64,000 bases of DNA from JAEUNX01 sp034004685. Its GTDB lineage: Bacteria > Pseudomonadota > Gammaproteobacteria > Burkholderiales > Rhodocyclaceae. The stretch lies in the NCBI GenBank assembly GCA_034004685.1, contig JAVEWG010000016.1, positions 6,738-70,737 on the forward strand, given 5' to 3'. A model generated the notes under the pieces. That model was not told the origin of the DNA. It searched no databases and saw nothing but the letters and a program-made list of their open reading frames with translations. The translations under genes were made by a program, and so were the position numbers. Of this stretch, positions 45,330 through 53,250 are shown piece after piece; position 1 is the stretch's first letter; each line of letters begins with the position of its first letter.

Positions 45330-47036
45330 TCAGGACTTCTGCTCGTTCAGCTTGGCCTTGAGGAGCGCCCCCAGGTTGGTGGTGCCGCTCACAGCGTCGG
45401 AGGAGGCCAGCTTGTGCATGGCTTCGGACTGCTCGGCCTGATCCTTGGCGCGGATGGAGAGGTTGATTGAGCGGGTCTTGCGATCCACGTTCACAATCAT
45501 GGTCTCCACTTCGTCGCCTTCCTTCAGGACGGTGGTGAGGTCGTCCACCCGATGGGCAGCCGCTTCGGAAGCTCGCAGGTAGCCTTCCACCTCATCGCCC
45601 AAGGAGATCACCGCACCGCGGGCATCCACGGACTTCACGGTGCCACGGACCAGGCTGTTCTTGTCGTGGGTAGCGATGAAGTTGGTGTAGGGGTCCCCTT
45701 CCATCTGCTTGATGCCCAGGGAAATGCGCTCCCGCTCCACATCGATGGCCAGCACGATGGCTTCCACTTCGTCGCCCTTCTTGAACCGCCGGACGGCATC
45801 TTCGCCGGTCTCGCTCCAGGACAGATCGGACAGATGCACCAAGCCATCGATACCGCCTTCCAGGCCAATGAACACGCCGAAGTCAGTGATGGACTTGATC
45901 TGACCGCGAACCTTGTCGCCCTTCTTGTGGTTGATGGCGAAATCATCCCACGGGTTGGAAGCGCACTGCTTCATGCCTAGGGAGATGCGGCGGCGATCTT
46001 CGTCGATCTCGAGGATCATCACTTCCACTTCGTCGCCCAGCTGGACGACCTTGGTGGGGTGAATGTTCTTGTTGGTCCAGTCCATTTCGGACACATGCAC
46101 CAGACCTTCGATGCCCTGCTCCACTTCCACGAACGCGCCGTAGTCGGTGATGTTGGTCACCTTGCCGAACATACGGGTGCCCTGGGGGTAACGGCGGGAG
46201 ATGCCCACCCACGGATCTTCGCCCAGCTGCTTGAGGCCCAGGGAAACGCGGTTCTTTTCCTGGTCGAACTTGAGCACCTTGGCTTCGATCTCGTCGCCCA
46301 CCGCCAGCACTTCGGAGGGGTGACGGACACGGCGCCAGGCCAGGTCGGTGATGTGCAGCAAGCCATCGATGCCGCCCAGATCCACGAACGCGCCGTAATC
46401 GGTGATGTTCTTGACCACACCCTTGACCACGGTGCCTTCCTTAAGGTTTTCGAGCAGCTTCTGGCGCTCTTCACCCATGGTCTCTTCCAGCACGGCGCGG
46501 CGGGACACCACCACGTTGTTGCGCTTGCGGTCGAGCTTGATGACCTTGAACTCGAATTCCTTGTTCTCGTAGGGCGTGGTGTCCTTGACCGGACGCATGT
46601 CCACCAGGGAGCCCGGCAGGAAGGCACGAATGCTGTTGGTCATGACGGTCAGGCCGCCCTTGACACGGCCGCTGATCAAGCCCTTGACCAGGATGCCTTC
46701 GTTCAGAGCCTTTTCGAGATCGTTCCAGGCGGCAATGCGCTTGGCCTTGTCGCGGGAAAGACGGGTTTCGCCGTAGCCATCCTCAAGCATCTCGATGGCC
46801 ACCTGGGTGTAACCACCCGGCTGTACCTCGAGTTCGCCCCGATCGTTGCGGAACTCATCGATGTTGACGTAGCTCTCGGACTTCAGGCCGGCGTTGACCA
46901 CCACGAAATTCTGGTCGATGCGGACCACTTCGGCGGTGATGACTTCACCCGCGCGCATTTCCTGACGCGCGAGGCTTTCTTCGAAAAGAGCGGCAAAGCT
47001 CTCCATGCTGGGAACAGCGGAGGAGGTAGTGGACAT
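45330..47036 (-). CDS. rpsA: 30S ribosomal protein S1
   Basis: A 568-residue protein with six S1 OB-fold repeats (about 35-100, 115-185, 200-275, 285-360, 375-450, 460-530), seen as repeated VVKGVVKNITDYGAFVDLGG-type units. Repeats 3 and 4 are the mRNA-binding ones with the typical GVEGLVHVSEMDW pattern. S1 unfolds and docks mRNA on the 30S subunit. The cluster cmk-rpsA-ihfB is conserved widely. A short hairpin (CCCGG/CCGGG) lies in the 84-base leader, where S1 autoregulation acts in E. coli. Confidence 0.98.
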   Translation of the reverse strand: MSTTSSAVPSMESFAALFEESLARQEMRAGEVITAEVVRIDQNFVVVNAGLKSESYVNIDEFRNDRGELEVQPGGYTQVAIEMLEDGYGETRLSRDKAKRIAAWNDLEKALNEGILVKGLISGRVKGGLTVMTNSIRAFLPGSLVDMRPVKDTTPYENKEFEFKVIKLDRKRNNVVVSRRAVLEETMGEERQKLLENLKEGTVVKGVVKNITDYGAFVDLGGIDGLLHITDLAWRRVRHPSEVLAVGDEIEAKVLKFDQEKNRVSLGLKQLGEDPWVGISRRYPQGTRMFGKVTNITDYGAFVEVEQGIEGLVHVSEMDWTNKNIHPTKVVQLGDEVEVMILEIDEDRRRISLGMKQCASNPWDDFAINHKKGDKVRGQIKSITDFGVFIGLEGGIDGLVHLSDLSWSETGEDAVRRFKKGDEVEAIVLAIDVERERISLGIKQMEGDPYTNFIATHDKNSLVRGTVKSVDARGAVISLGDEVEGYLRASEAAAHRVDDLTTVLKEGDEVETMIVNVDRKTRSINLSIRAKDQAEQSEAMHKLASSDAVSGTTNLGALLKAKLNEQKS

Positions 47037-47120
47037 AGTTAAAAGTGACCCAAAACGACCGCCAGGACGACGGTCAGACAGTTGGTTGCAATACCGCCCG
47101 GAGGAGATCCGGGCGACCCT

Positions 47121-49082
47121 TCATGCCGAACCCCGTATCCACCCGAGGGCGGCTGTGACGGCTTGATCCACGTCCAGCCCGCTCGTATCGAGGAGATGCG
47201 CATCCGGCAACTTCCGCAGGGGGGCGACCGAGCGGGAAGCATCCCGCTCATCCCGCTCCCGCAGATCCTGCGAAAGGCTTTCCATGCTAGCAGCCATTCC
47301 CTTCTCTATCAACTGCTTATAGCGGCGATCGGCCCGGGCCTCGACGCTGGCGGTGAGGAAGATCTTGCAGGTGGCGTCCGGAAAGACTACCGAGCCCATG
47401 TCCCGCCCTTCGGCCACCAAGCCCGGTGCCCGGCGGTAAGCCCGCTGACGGGCCAACAAGGCATCCCGCACCGCAGCCACGGCCGCCACCTTGGAAGCCC
47501 CGCTGGAGCAGGCCTCGCTGCGGATCGCTTCGGTCACGTCCTCGCCGGAGAGTTCGATGCTCCCGTCCCGAAACACCGCGGGCAGCTCAGCCGCCAAGGA
47601 CGCCAGGGCGGCACCATCATCTAGGGCCACGCCAGCGCGCATCGCCGCCAGGGCCACCAGGCGATAGAGGGAACCGCTATCCAGGTAGTGGTAACCCAAG
47701 GCCCGGGCTACCCGGGCCGCCACCGTACCCTTGCCCGAAGCCGAGGGTCCATCGATGGCCACCACCGGTACAGCCTGAACCACCTTGGCAAAGCTCTCGA
47801 AGTAGGTCGGGAAGGTCTTGTTCACGCACTTGGGATCGAGAATCCTTACTCCCACGCCCCCCAACGCCACCAGGGAAAAACACATGGCCATGCGATGGTC
47901 GTCGTAAGTGGCGATGGCCGCGTCTGGCCGCAGCCCTCCTGCCGGCGGGGTCACCACCAGGAAGTCAGCCCCCTCCTCCACCCGGGCACCCACCTTACGC
48001 AGCTCGGTGGCCATGGCGGCGATCCGGTCGGTCTCCTTGACCCGCCAGCTGGCGATATTCCTCAAACGACAGGAACCATCGGCGAACAACGCGGCCACCC
48101 CCAGGGTCATGGCGGCATCGGGAATGTGGTTGAGATCCAGGTCGAACGCTTTCAAGGAACCGGATTCGGGGCCCCGGGCCTCGATCCAGTTCTCCCCCAT
48201 CTCGATGCGGGCGCCGAGTTGGGCCAAAGCTTCGGCGAAGCGCACGTCCCCCTGGATACTGTCCCGCCCTACACCTTCCACCCGCACCGGCCCGCCGCCG
48301 ATGGCTCCAGCAGCCAGAAAATAGGATGCAGAGGAGGCATCCCCCTCCACGAACAACACCCCCGGACTGCGATAACGCACGCCCCCCGGGATGCGGAAAC
48401 GGCTCCAACCCTCCCGCTCCACCACCACGCCAAAACGGGCCATGAGATCCAGGGTGATGCCGATGTAGGGCTTGGAGATCAGCTCCCCCACCACCTCCAC
48501 GGTGGTCTCCACCCCGGCCAGGGGCAGCGCCATCAGCAGTGCCGTGAGGAATTGGCTGGAAACATCTCCCCGCACCCGCACCACCCCACCCGGGGCGAGC
48601 TGGGCGGGATGGATCTGCAGGGGCGGATAGCCTTGCTGCCCCAGGTAATCCACCCGGGCGCCGAGCTGACGCAGGCCTTCCACCAAATCACCGATGGGCC
48701 GCTCGTGCATGCGGGGCACCCCGGCGAGCCGGTAGCTGCCGCCGGACAGGGCCAGGGCGGCCGTCAAAGGCCTGAAGGCGGTGCCGGCATTGCCCAGGAA
48801 GAGATCACCACTCTTCTCCGGGAAGGGACCACCGGCCCCCACAACCCGGTAATCATCAGTGCCCGGGTCCCGGGCCCACCGGATCCCCAGGGCAGTGAGC
48901 GCCTCCAGCATCCGCTCCACATCGTCGGACGCCAGCAGATCCCGGATGTGGGTTTCACCTTCCGCCAAAGCCGCCAGCAGCAGGCTACGGTTGGAGATGC
49001 TTTTAGAGCCGGGCAGCCGCACCGAACCCCGGGCCCCCAGAAGGGGCGGCAGATCGAGGTATTCCATGAAAGATTCAGCCAT
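47121..49082 (-). CDS. aroA-cmk: Fused 3-phosphoshikimate 1-carboxyvinyltransferase / cytidylate kinase
   Basis: One 653-codon frame encodes two enzymes. Residues about 1-432 are EPSP synthase: GSKSISNRSLLLAALA, LGNAGTAFRPLTAALAL, GDVSSQFLTALLMALPLA, DDHRMAMCFSLVAL. Residues about 436-653 are CMP/dCMP kinase with P-loop IDGPSASGKGTVAARV, YLDSGSLYRLVAL and GRDMGSVVFPDA. The domains join directly at FESFAKVVQAVPVVAIDG with no linker, stop or second start. EPSP synthase makes the chorismate precursor; Cmk recycles CMP for RNA and lipid synthesis. Start is ATG 49080-49082, overlapping tyrA by 8 bases; an ATG five codons later is possible. Similar fusions are annotated in some other Proteobacteria. 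Confidence 0.95.
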   Translation of the reverse strand: MAESFMEYLDLPPLLGARGSVRLPGSKSISNRSLLLAALAEGETHIRDLLASDDVERMLEALTALGIRWARDPGTDDYRVVGAGGPFPEKSGDLFLGNAGTAFRPLTAALALSGGSYRLAGVPRMHERPIGDLVEGLRQLGARVDYLGQQGYPPLQIHPAQLAPGGVVRVRGDVSSQFLTALLMALPLAGVETTVEVVGELISKPYIGITLDLMARFGVVVEREGWSRFRIPGGVRYRSPGVLFVEGDASSASYFLAAGAIGGGPVRVEGVGRDSIQGDVRFAEALAQLGARIEMGENWIEARGPESGSLKAFDLDLNHIPDAAMTLGVAALFADGSCRLRNIASWRVKETDRIAAMATELRKVGARVEEGADFLVVTPPAGGLRPDAAIATYDDHRMAMCFSLVALGGVGVRILDPKCVNKTFPTYFESFAKVVQAVPVVAIDGPSASGKGTVAARVARALGYHYLDSGSLYRLVALAAMRAGVALDDGAALASLAAELPAVFRDGSIELSGEDVTEAIRSEACSSGASKVAAVAAVRDALLARQRAYRRAPGLVAEGRDMGSVVFPDATCKIFLTASVEARADRRYKQLIEKGMAASMESLSQDLRERDERDASRSVAPLRKLPDAHLLDTSGLDVDQAVTAALGWIRGSA

Positions 49083-49953
49083 TCTGGACCCGCGCGCCCC
49101 ACGCATTGCGGGCTTCGCGGGCTTCATTGAAGATGCGTTCCAACTCGTCCCCTTTGCCAGCCACCAACAAGGCCCGCAGATAGGCAAGCTCCGCCAGGTA
49201 GGCGTCCAGCTCCCCCAACAGGGCATGGCGATTGGCCAGACAGATATCCCGCCACATTTCCGGGTGACTGCCGGCGATGCGGGTGAAATCCCGGAAGCCG
49301 CCAGCGGCGTAGCTGAAGAGGAGTTCGGAATTGGCCCGACCGGCCAGATCATGAACCAGGCCGAAGGCCAGCAAATGGGGCAGGTGGCTTACCGCGGCAA
49401 AGACCCTGTCGTGTTCCTGGGGGCTCATTTCACAGATCACCGCCCCGCAGGCGGCCCAGGCCGCCCGCACCCGCTCCACAGCCTCCGGAAGATTCTCCGG
49501 CAAGGCGGTAATGACCACCTTGCGATCCTGATAAAGGGATGGGAAAGCCGCCCCAACCCCGCTCTTTTCGGCACCGGCGATGGGATGGGCGGGCACCGTC
49601 CAGGCCAGGTGGGACCCCAGGTGGCGATATACCGCCTCGATGACGTCCCGCTTGGTGCTGCCCGCATCGGTCACCACCGTGCCAGGTTGCAGATGGGGTG
49701 CCATGGCGGCCATGATGGCGTCCATCTGCCCCACCGGGGCCGCCAGCAGCACCATATCGCATCCGTCCAGGGCTTCGGCCCAGTCCAGGGTATAAGCGTC
49801 CACCACCTGCTGATCCAGGGCGGCCCGGAGGGAAGCCTCCGAGCGGCCCACCCCGATAACCCGCTCCACGGCCCCAGCGGCCCGCAGGGCCAGGGCGAAG
49901 GAGCCGCCAATCAGGCCAACCCCGCACACCACCAGTTTTTTGATGAGCGGCAT
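49075..49953 (-). CDS. tyrA: Prephenate dehydrogenase
   Basis: A 292-residue enzyme of tyrosine synthesis that oxidatively decarboxylates prephenate (or arogenate). N-terminal Rossmann motif VVCGVGLIGGSFALAL. Catalytic histidines lie in TVPAHPIAGAEKSG and FAAVSHLPHLLAFGL. There is no chorismate mutase or ACT domain, so this is the mono-functional type. Substrate and NAD/NADP preference cannot be read with certainty. It sits between hisC and aroA/cmk. Confidence 0.96.
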   Translation of the reverse strand: MPLIKKLVVCGVGLIGGSFALALRAAGAVERVIGVGRSEASLRAALDQQVVDAYTLDWAEALDGCDMVLLAAPVGQMDAIMAAMAPHLQPGTVVTDAGSTKRDVIEAVYRHLGSHLAWTVPAHPIAGAEKSGVGAAFPSLYQDRKVVITALPENLPEAVERVRAAWAACGAVICEMSPQEHDRVFAAVSHLPHLLAFGLVHDLAGRANSELLFSYAAGGFRDFTRIAGSHPEMWRDICLANRHALLGELDAYLAELAYLRALLVAGKGDELERIFNEAREARNAWGARVQNG

Positions 49954-49956
49954 TGC

Positions 49957-51054
49957 TTACGCCAAGGCGATTTTCAGGGCCGCCAGGAAGCGCTGGTTCT
50001 CTTCCGGCAGCCCGATGGAAATCCGCAGCCATTCGGGCATGCCGTATCCGCCGATGGGGCGAACGATCACACCCTGGCGGAGCAGGCTGGCATTGACTGC
50101 AGCTCCGTTCCCGACCCGGACGGTGACGAAATTGCCCGAGGAAGGGATCCATTCCAGACCCAGCTTGGCGAAGGCCTCCACGAGCTGGCGCATGCCCCGC
50201 CTGTTGACTTCCGCGCTCTGGGAAAGGAATTCCTGATCGTCAAGAGCGGCTGCGGCCGCCGCCAGGGACAGGTTATTGACATTAAAGGGCTGGCGCACCC
50301 GATTGAGCAAACCCACTACCTCGGGGTTGCCCAGTCCGTACCCCACCCGCAGCCCGGCCAGGCCGTAGGCCTTTGAGAAGGTACGGGAAATCAACAGGTT
50401 GGGAAAGCGGGGCAGCCAGCTCACAGCATCGTAGGCCTGATCGGCGGCCAGATATTCGGTGTAGGCTTCATCCAGCACCACCAACACTTGGCGGGGCACG
50501 GACTCCAGGAAGGCCAGGACCTCCTCCCCCGGCACGAAGGTACCGGTGGGATTATTGGGATTAGCAATGAACACCACCCGAGTGTCCGACCGGATCGCCC
50601 GAGCCATGGCCGGCAGGTCATGGCCGAAGTTCCGGGCCGGCACTTCGATGCCGGCGGCGCCGACGGTCTGGGTTGCCAGGGGATAGACGGCGAAGGCGTA
50701 CTGGGCATACACCGCCGACAACCCCGGAGCCAGGAACGCCCGGGCCGCCATGTCAAGCACGTCATTGGAGCCATTGCCCAGCACGATCTGGCTGACATCC
50801 ACCCCAAAGCGCCGGCACAGGGCAGACTTGAGCTCGAAACCGTTGCCGTCCGGGTAACGGGGCACCTCCGCCACCGCGGCCAGGAGTGCATTCCGGGCGC
50901 GCCCGCTCATCCCCAGGGGATTTTCGTTGGAAGCCAGCTTGACGATCCCCGCCTCGGCCAGGCCCATCTCCCGGGCCAGCTCGGAAATCGGCTTGCCTGG
51001 CTGATAGGGGGCGATGTTGCGGATGTATTCCGGCGCTGGAATGGGACAGGCCAT
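49957..51054 (-). CDS. hisC: Histidinol-phosphate / aromatic aminotransferase
   Basis: A 365-residue class I/II PLP aminotransferase. SRTFSKAYGLAGLRVGYGLG holds the PLP lysine and NPNNPTGTFV the cofactor loop. Members in the pheA-hisC-tyrA neighbourhood are annotated HisC2 and can transaminate imidazole-acetol phosphate and also prephenate or phenylpyruvate. Given its place amid Phe/Tyr genes, an aromatic role is likely, while histidine synthesis remains possible. It is 3 bases before tyrA. Confidence 0.92.
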   Translation of the reverse strand: MACPIPAPEYIRNIAPYQPGKPISELAREMGLAEAGIVKLASNENPLGMSGRARNALLAAVAEVPRYPDGNGFELKSALCRRFGVDVSQIVLGNGSNDVLDMAARAFLAPGLSAVYAQYAFAVYPLATQTVGAAGIEVPARNFGHDLPAMARAIRSDTRVVFIANPNNPTGTFVPGEEVLAFLESVPRQVLVVLDEAYTEYLAADQAYDAVSWLPRFPNLLISRTFSKAYGLAGLRVGYGLGNPEVVGLLNRVRQPFNVNNLSLAAAAAALDDQEFLSQSAEVNRRGMRQLVEAFAKLGLEWIPSSGNFVTVRVGNGAAVNASLLRQGVIVRPIGGYGMPEWLRISIGLPEENQRFLAALKIALA

Positions 51055-51077
51055 GAAACTCTCCTCGGGCGACTGGT

Positions 51078-52142
51078 TTAAAGCGCGGCGACCGGGTAGG
51101 AGCCCAGCACCTTGACGAAGGCGGCCCGCTCCTTCAACTCGGCCAGGGCCGCCCCGAGGGCCGGATCGGACTGGTGGCCCTCCACATCAATGTAGAAGAC
51201 ATATTCCCAAAGGCCCGAGCGGGCCGGCCGGGACTGAAACTTGGTCATGCTCACCCCGTGGCGGGCCAGGGGCTCCAGCAGCGCGTGCATGGCGCCCGGC
51301 CGATTCGCGGCGGAACACACCAGGGAGGTCTTGTCCCGCCCCGACGGCCCCGCGTCGTGCTTGGCAATCACCAGGAAGCGGGTGGTGTTGTTGGGATCGT
51401 CCTCGATATGTTGAGCCAGGGTGGCGAGCCCGTATTCCTCGGCGGCAGCTTCCCCGGCAATGGCGCAAGCGCCCTCTTCCTCCGCCGCCAGCCGCGCAGC
51501 CTCCCCGTTGCTGACCACCGGAATCCGGGGCACCCCCGGCAATTGACGATTGAGCCATTCGTGGCACTGGGCCAGGGACTGGGCGTGAGAATAGACCCGC
51601 TTGACCTCTCCCAGGCTGGCGCAACGGGACAGGGCATTCTGGTGGATACGCAGGGTCACCTCGCCGCAGACCTGCAACGGGCTGGAGAGCATCAGGTCGA
51701 GCGTGCGACCCACCGCCCCTTCGGTGCTGTTTTCCACGGGCACCACGCCATAGTCGGCGTTGCCCGCCTCCACCGCCCGGAACACGTCATCGATGGCGCC
51801 GCTGGGCAGGAACTCCGGGGCCGCGCCGAATTGCTTGCGGGCCGCGCCTTCCGAAAAAGTGCCGGCCGGGCCCAGGTAGGTAACGCGGAGGGGTTTCTCG
51901 ACAGCCAGGCAGGCGGACATGATCTCCCGAAAGATCCGCAGCACCGCCGCCTCGGGCAAGGGGCCCGGGTTAAGCTCGGCCAGCCGGCGCAGCACCTGGG
52001 CCTCCCGCTCGGGCCGATAGATCGCCCCTTGCTTGAGAGCACCGATACGCTCGGCGCAATGAGCCCGTTCCGACATGCGGGCGAGGATTTCTTCGTCGAG
52101 ACAATCGATGCGCTTGCGCAGATTCAGGAGTTCGTCACTCAT
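51078..52142 (-). CDS. pheA: Bifunctional chorismate mutase / prephenate dehydratase (P-protein)
   Basis: A 354-residue protein with three domains: AroQ chorismate mutase (about 1-80, LLNLRKRIDCLDEEILARMSERA), prephenate dehydratase (about 92-270, VTYLGPAGTFSEGAA with the TTRFLVI motif NNTTRFLVIA) and a C-terminal ACT domain (about 280-354, KTSLVCSAANRPGAMHALL and SRPARSGLWEYVFYIDVEGH). It commits chorismate to phenylalanine and is feedback-inhibited through ACT. The ATG at 52140-52142 is chosen over an upstream extension inside serC. Confidence 0.97.
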   Translation of the reverse strand: MSDELLNLRKRIDCLDEEILARMSERAHCAERIGALKQGAIYRPEREAQVLRRLAELNPGPLPEAAVLRIFREIMSACLAVEKPLRVTYLGPAGTFSEGAARKQFGAAPEFLPSGAIDDVFRAVEAGNADYGVVPVENSTEGAVGRTLDLMLSSPLQVCGEVTLRIHQNALSRCASLGEVKRVYSHAQSLAQCHEWLNRQLPGVPRIPVVSNGEAARLAAEEEGACAIAGEAAAEEYGLATLAQHIEDDPNNTTRFLVIAKHDAGPSGRDKTSLVCSAANRPGAMHALLEPLARHGVSMTKFQSRPARSGLWEYVFYIDVEGHQSDPALGAALAELKERAAFVKVLGSYPVAAL

Positions 52143-52152
52143 CGGGTTGTTC

Positions 52153-53250
52153 TCAGCCGTTGCGTCGTGCGAAATCGCGCATGAAGTCCACCAGGGCCGC
52201 CACTCCCTCCAGGGGCATGGCGTTGTAGATGGAGGCACGCATGCCCCCCACCGACTTGTGACCCTTAAGCTGCACCAGGCCGGCGGCCTTGGCCTCAGCC
52301 AGGAAGGCCTCGTTGCGGGATTCGTCCTTGAGGAAGAAAGGCACGTTCATCCGCGAGCGGCAGGCCTGGGCCACCCGGTTCTCATAAAAGCCGCTACCGT
52401 CCAGGTAGTCGTAGAGCAGGCCGGCCTTGGCGATGTTGCGGGCCTCGATGGCCGCCACCCCGCCCTGGCGCTTGAGCCACTGGAACACCAGCCCGGCGAT
52501 ATAGATGGAATAGGTGGGCGGGGTGTTGTACATGGAGCCGTTATCGGCCACCACTCGGTAGTCAAAGGCACTGGGGCATTCCCGGCGTGCCCGGCCAAGG
52601 AGATCTTCCCGGATGATGACCAGGGTGAGGCCTGCCGGCCCGATGTTCTTTTGGGCGCCGCCGAACAATAGACCGTACTTGGAAAAGTCGATGGGCCTGG
52701 AAAGGATGTGGGACGACACATCAGCCACCACCGGGATCTCCGGCCGGCCCAGGGCGGCCATATCCGGGTCGAAGGGGTACTCCACCCCACCGATGGTTTC
52801 GTTGGTGCACACGAACAGGTAGGCAGGATCCCTGGAAAGTTGCCAGGTTTCCTGAGGCGGCACGGTGGTAAAGCCGCTCCCCTCACTGCTGGCCGCCACA
52901 TGGGCCGTGCAGTACTTGCCCGCTTCCTTTTGGGATTTGGTGGTCCACGAACCGGTCAGCACGTAGTCCGCGCAGGTCTTTTCCCCCAGCAGATTGAGGG
53001 GAATGATGGCGTTCTCGCCAATCGCCCCGCCCTGCATGAAGAGGATGCGGAAGTTCGCCGGCACTGCCAGGAGTTCCCGCAGGTCGGCCTCGGCTTGCTC
53101 GAAGATGGCGGTGAATTCCTTGCCGCGATGGCTCATCTCCATCACGCCCATGCCGGAACCCCGCCAGTCGAGCATTTCCGCCGCGGCCTGCTCCAGCACC
53201 TCCTGGGGCAACATGGCCGGACCGGGGCTGAAATTGAAAACCCGCGTCAC
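52153..53250 (-). CDS. serC: Phosphoserine aminotransferase
   Basis: A 365-residue class V PLP enzyme converting 3-phosphohydroxypyruvate to phosphoserine in serine synthesis; it also serves pyridoxal synthesis. It begins VFNFSPGPAMLPQEVLEQ and has the PLP lysine region DFSKYGLLFGGAQKNIGPAG. C-terminal RMNVPFFLKDE and KSVGGMRASIYNAMP match the family. Its ATG overlaps the gyrA stop (ATGA). Confidence 0.97.
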   Translation of the reverse strand: MTRVFNFSPGPAMLPQEVLEQAAAEMLDWRGSGMGVMEMSHRGKEFTAIFEQAEADLRELLAVPANFRILFMQGGAIGENAIIPLNLLGEKTCADYVLTGSWTTKSQKEAGKYCTAHVAASSEGSGFTTVPPQETWQLSRDPAYLFVCTNETIGGVEYPFDPDMAALGRPEIPVVADVSSHILSRPIDFSKYGLLFGGAQKNIGPAGLTLVIIREDLLGRARRECPSAFDYRVVADNGSMYNTPPTYSIYIAGLVFQWLKRQGGVAAIEARNIAKAGLLYDYLDGSGFYENRVAQACRSRMNVPFFLKDESRNEAFLAEAKAAGLVQLKGHKSVGGMRASIYNAMPLEGVAALVDFMRDFARRNG

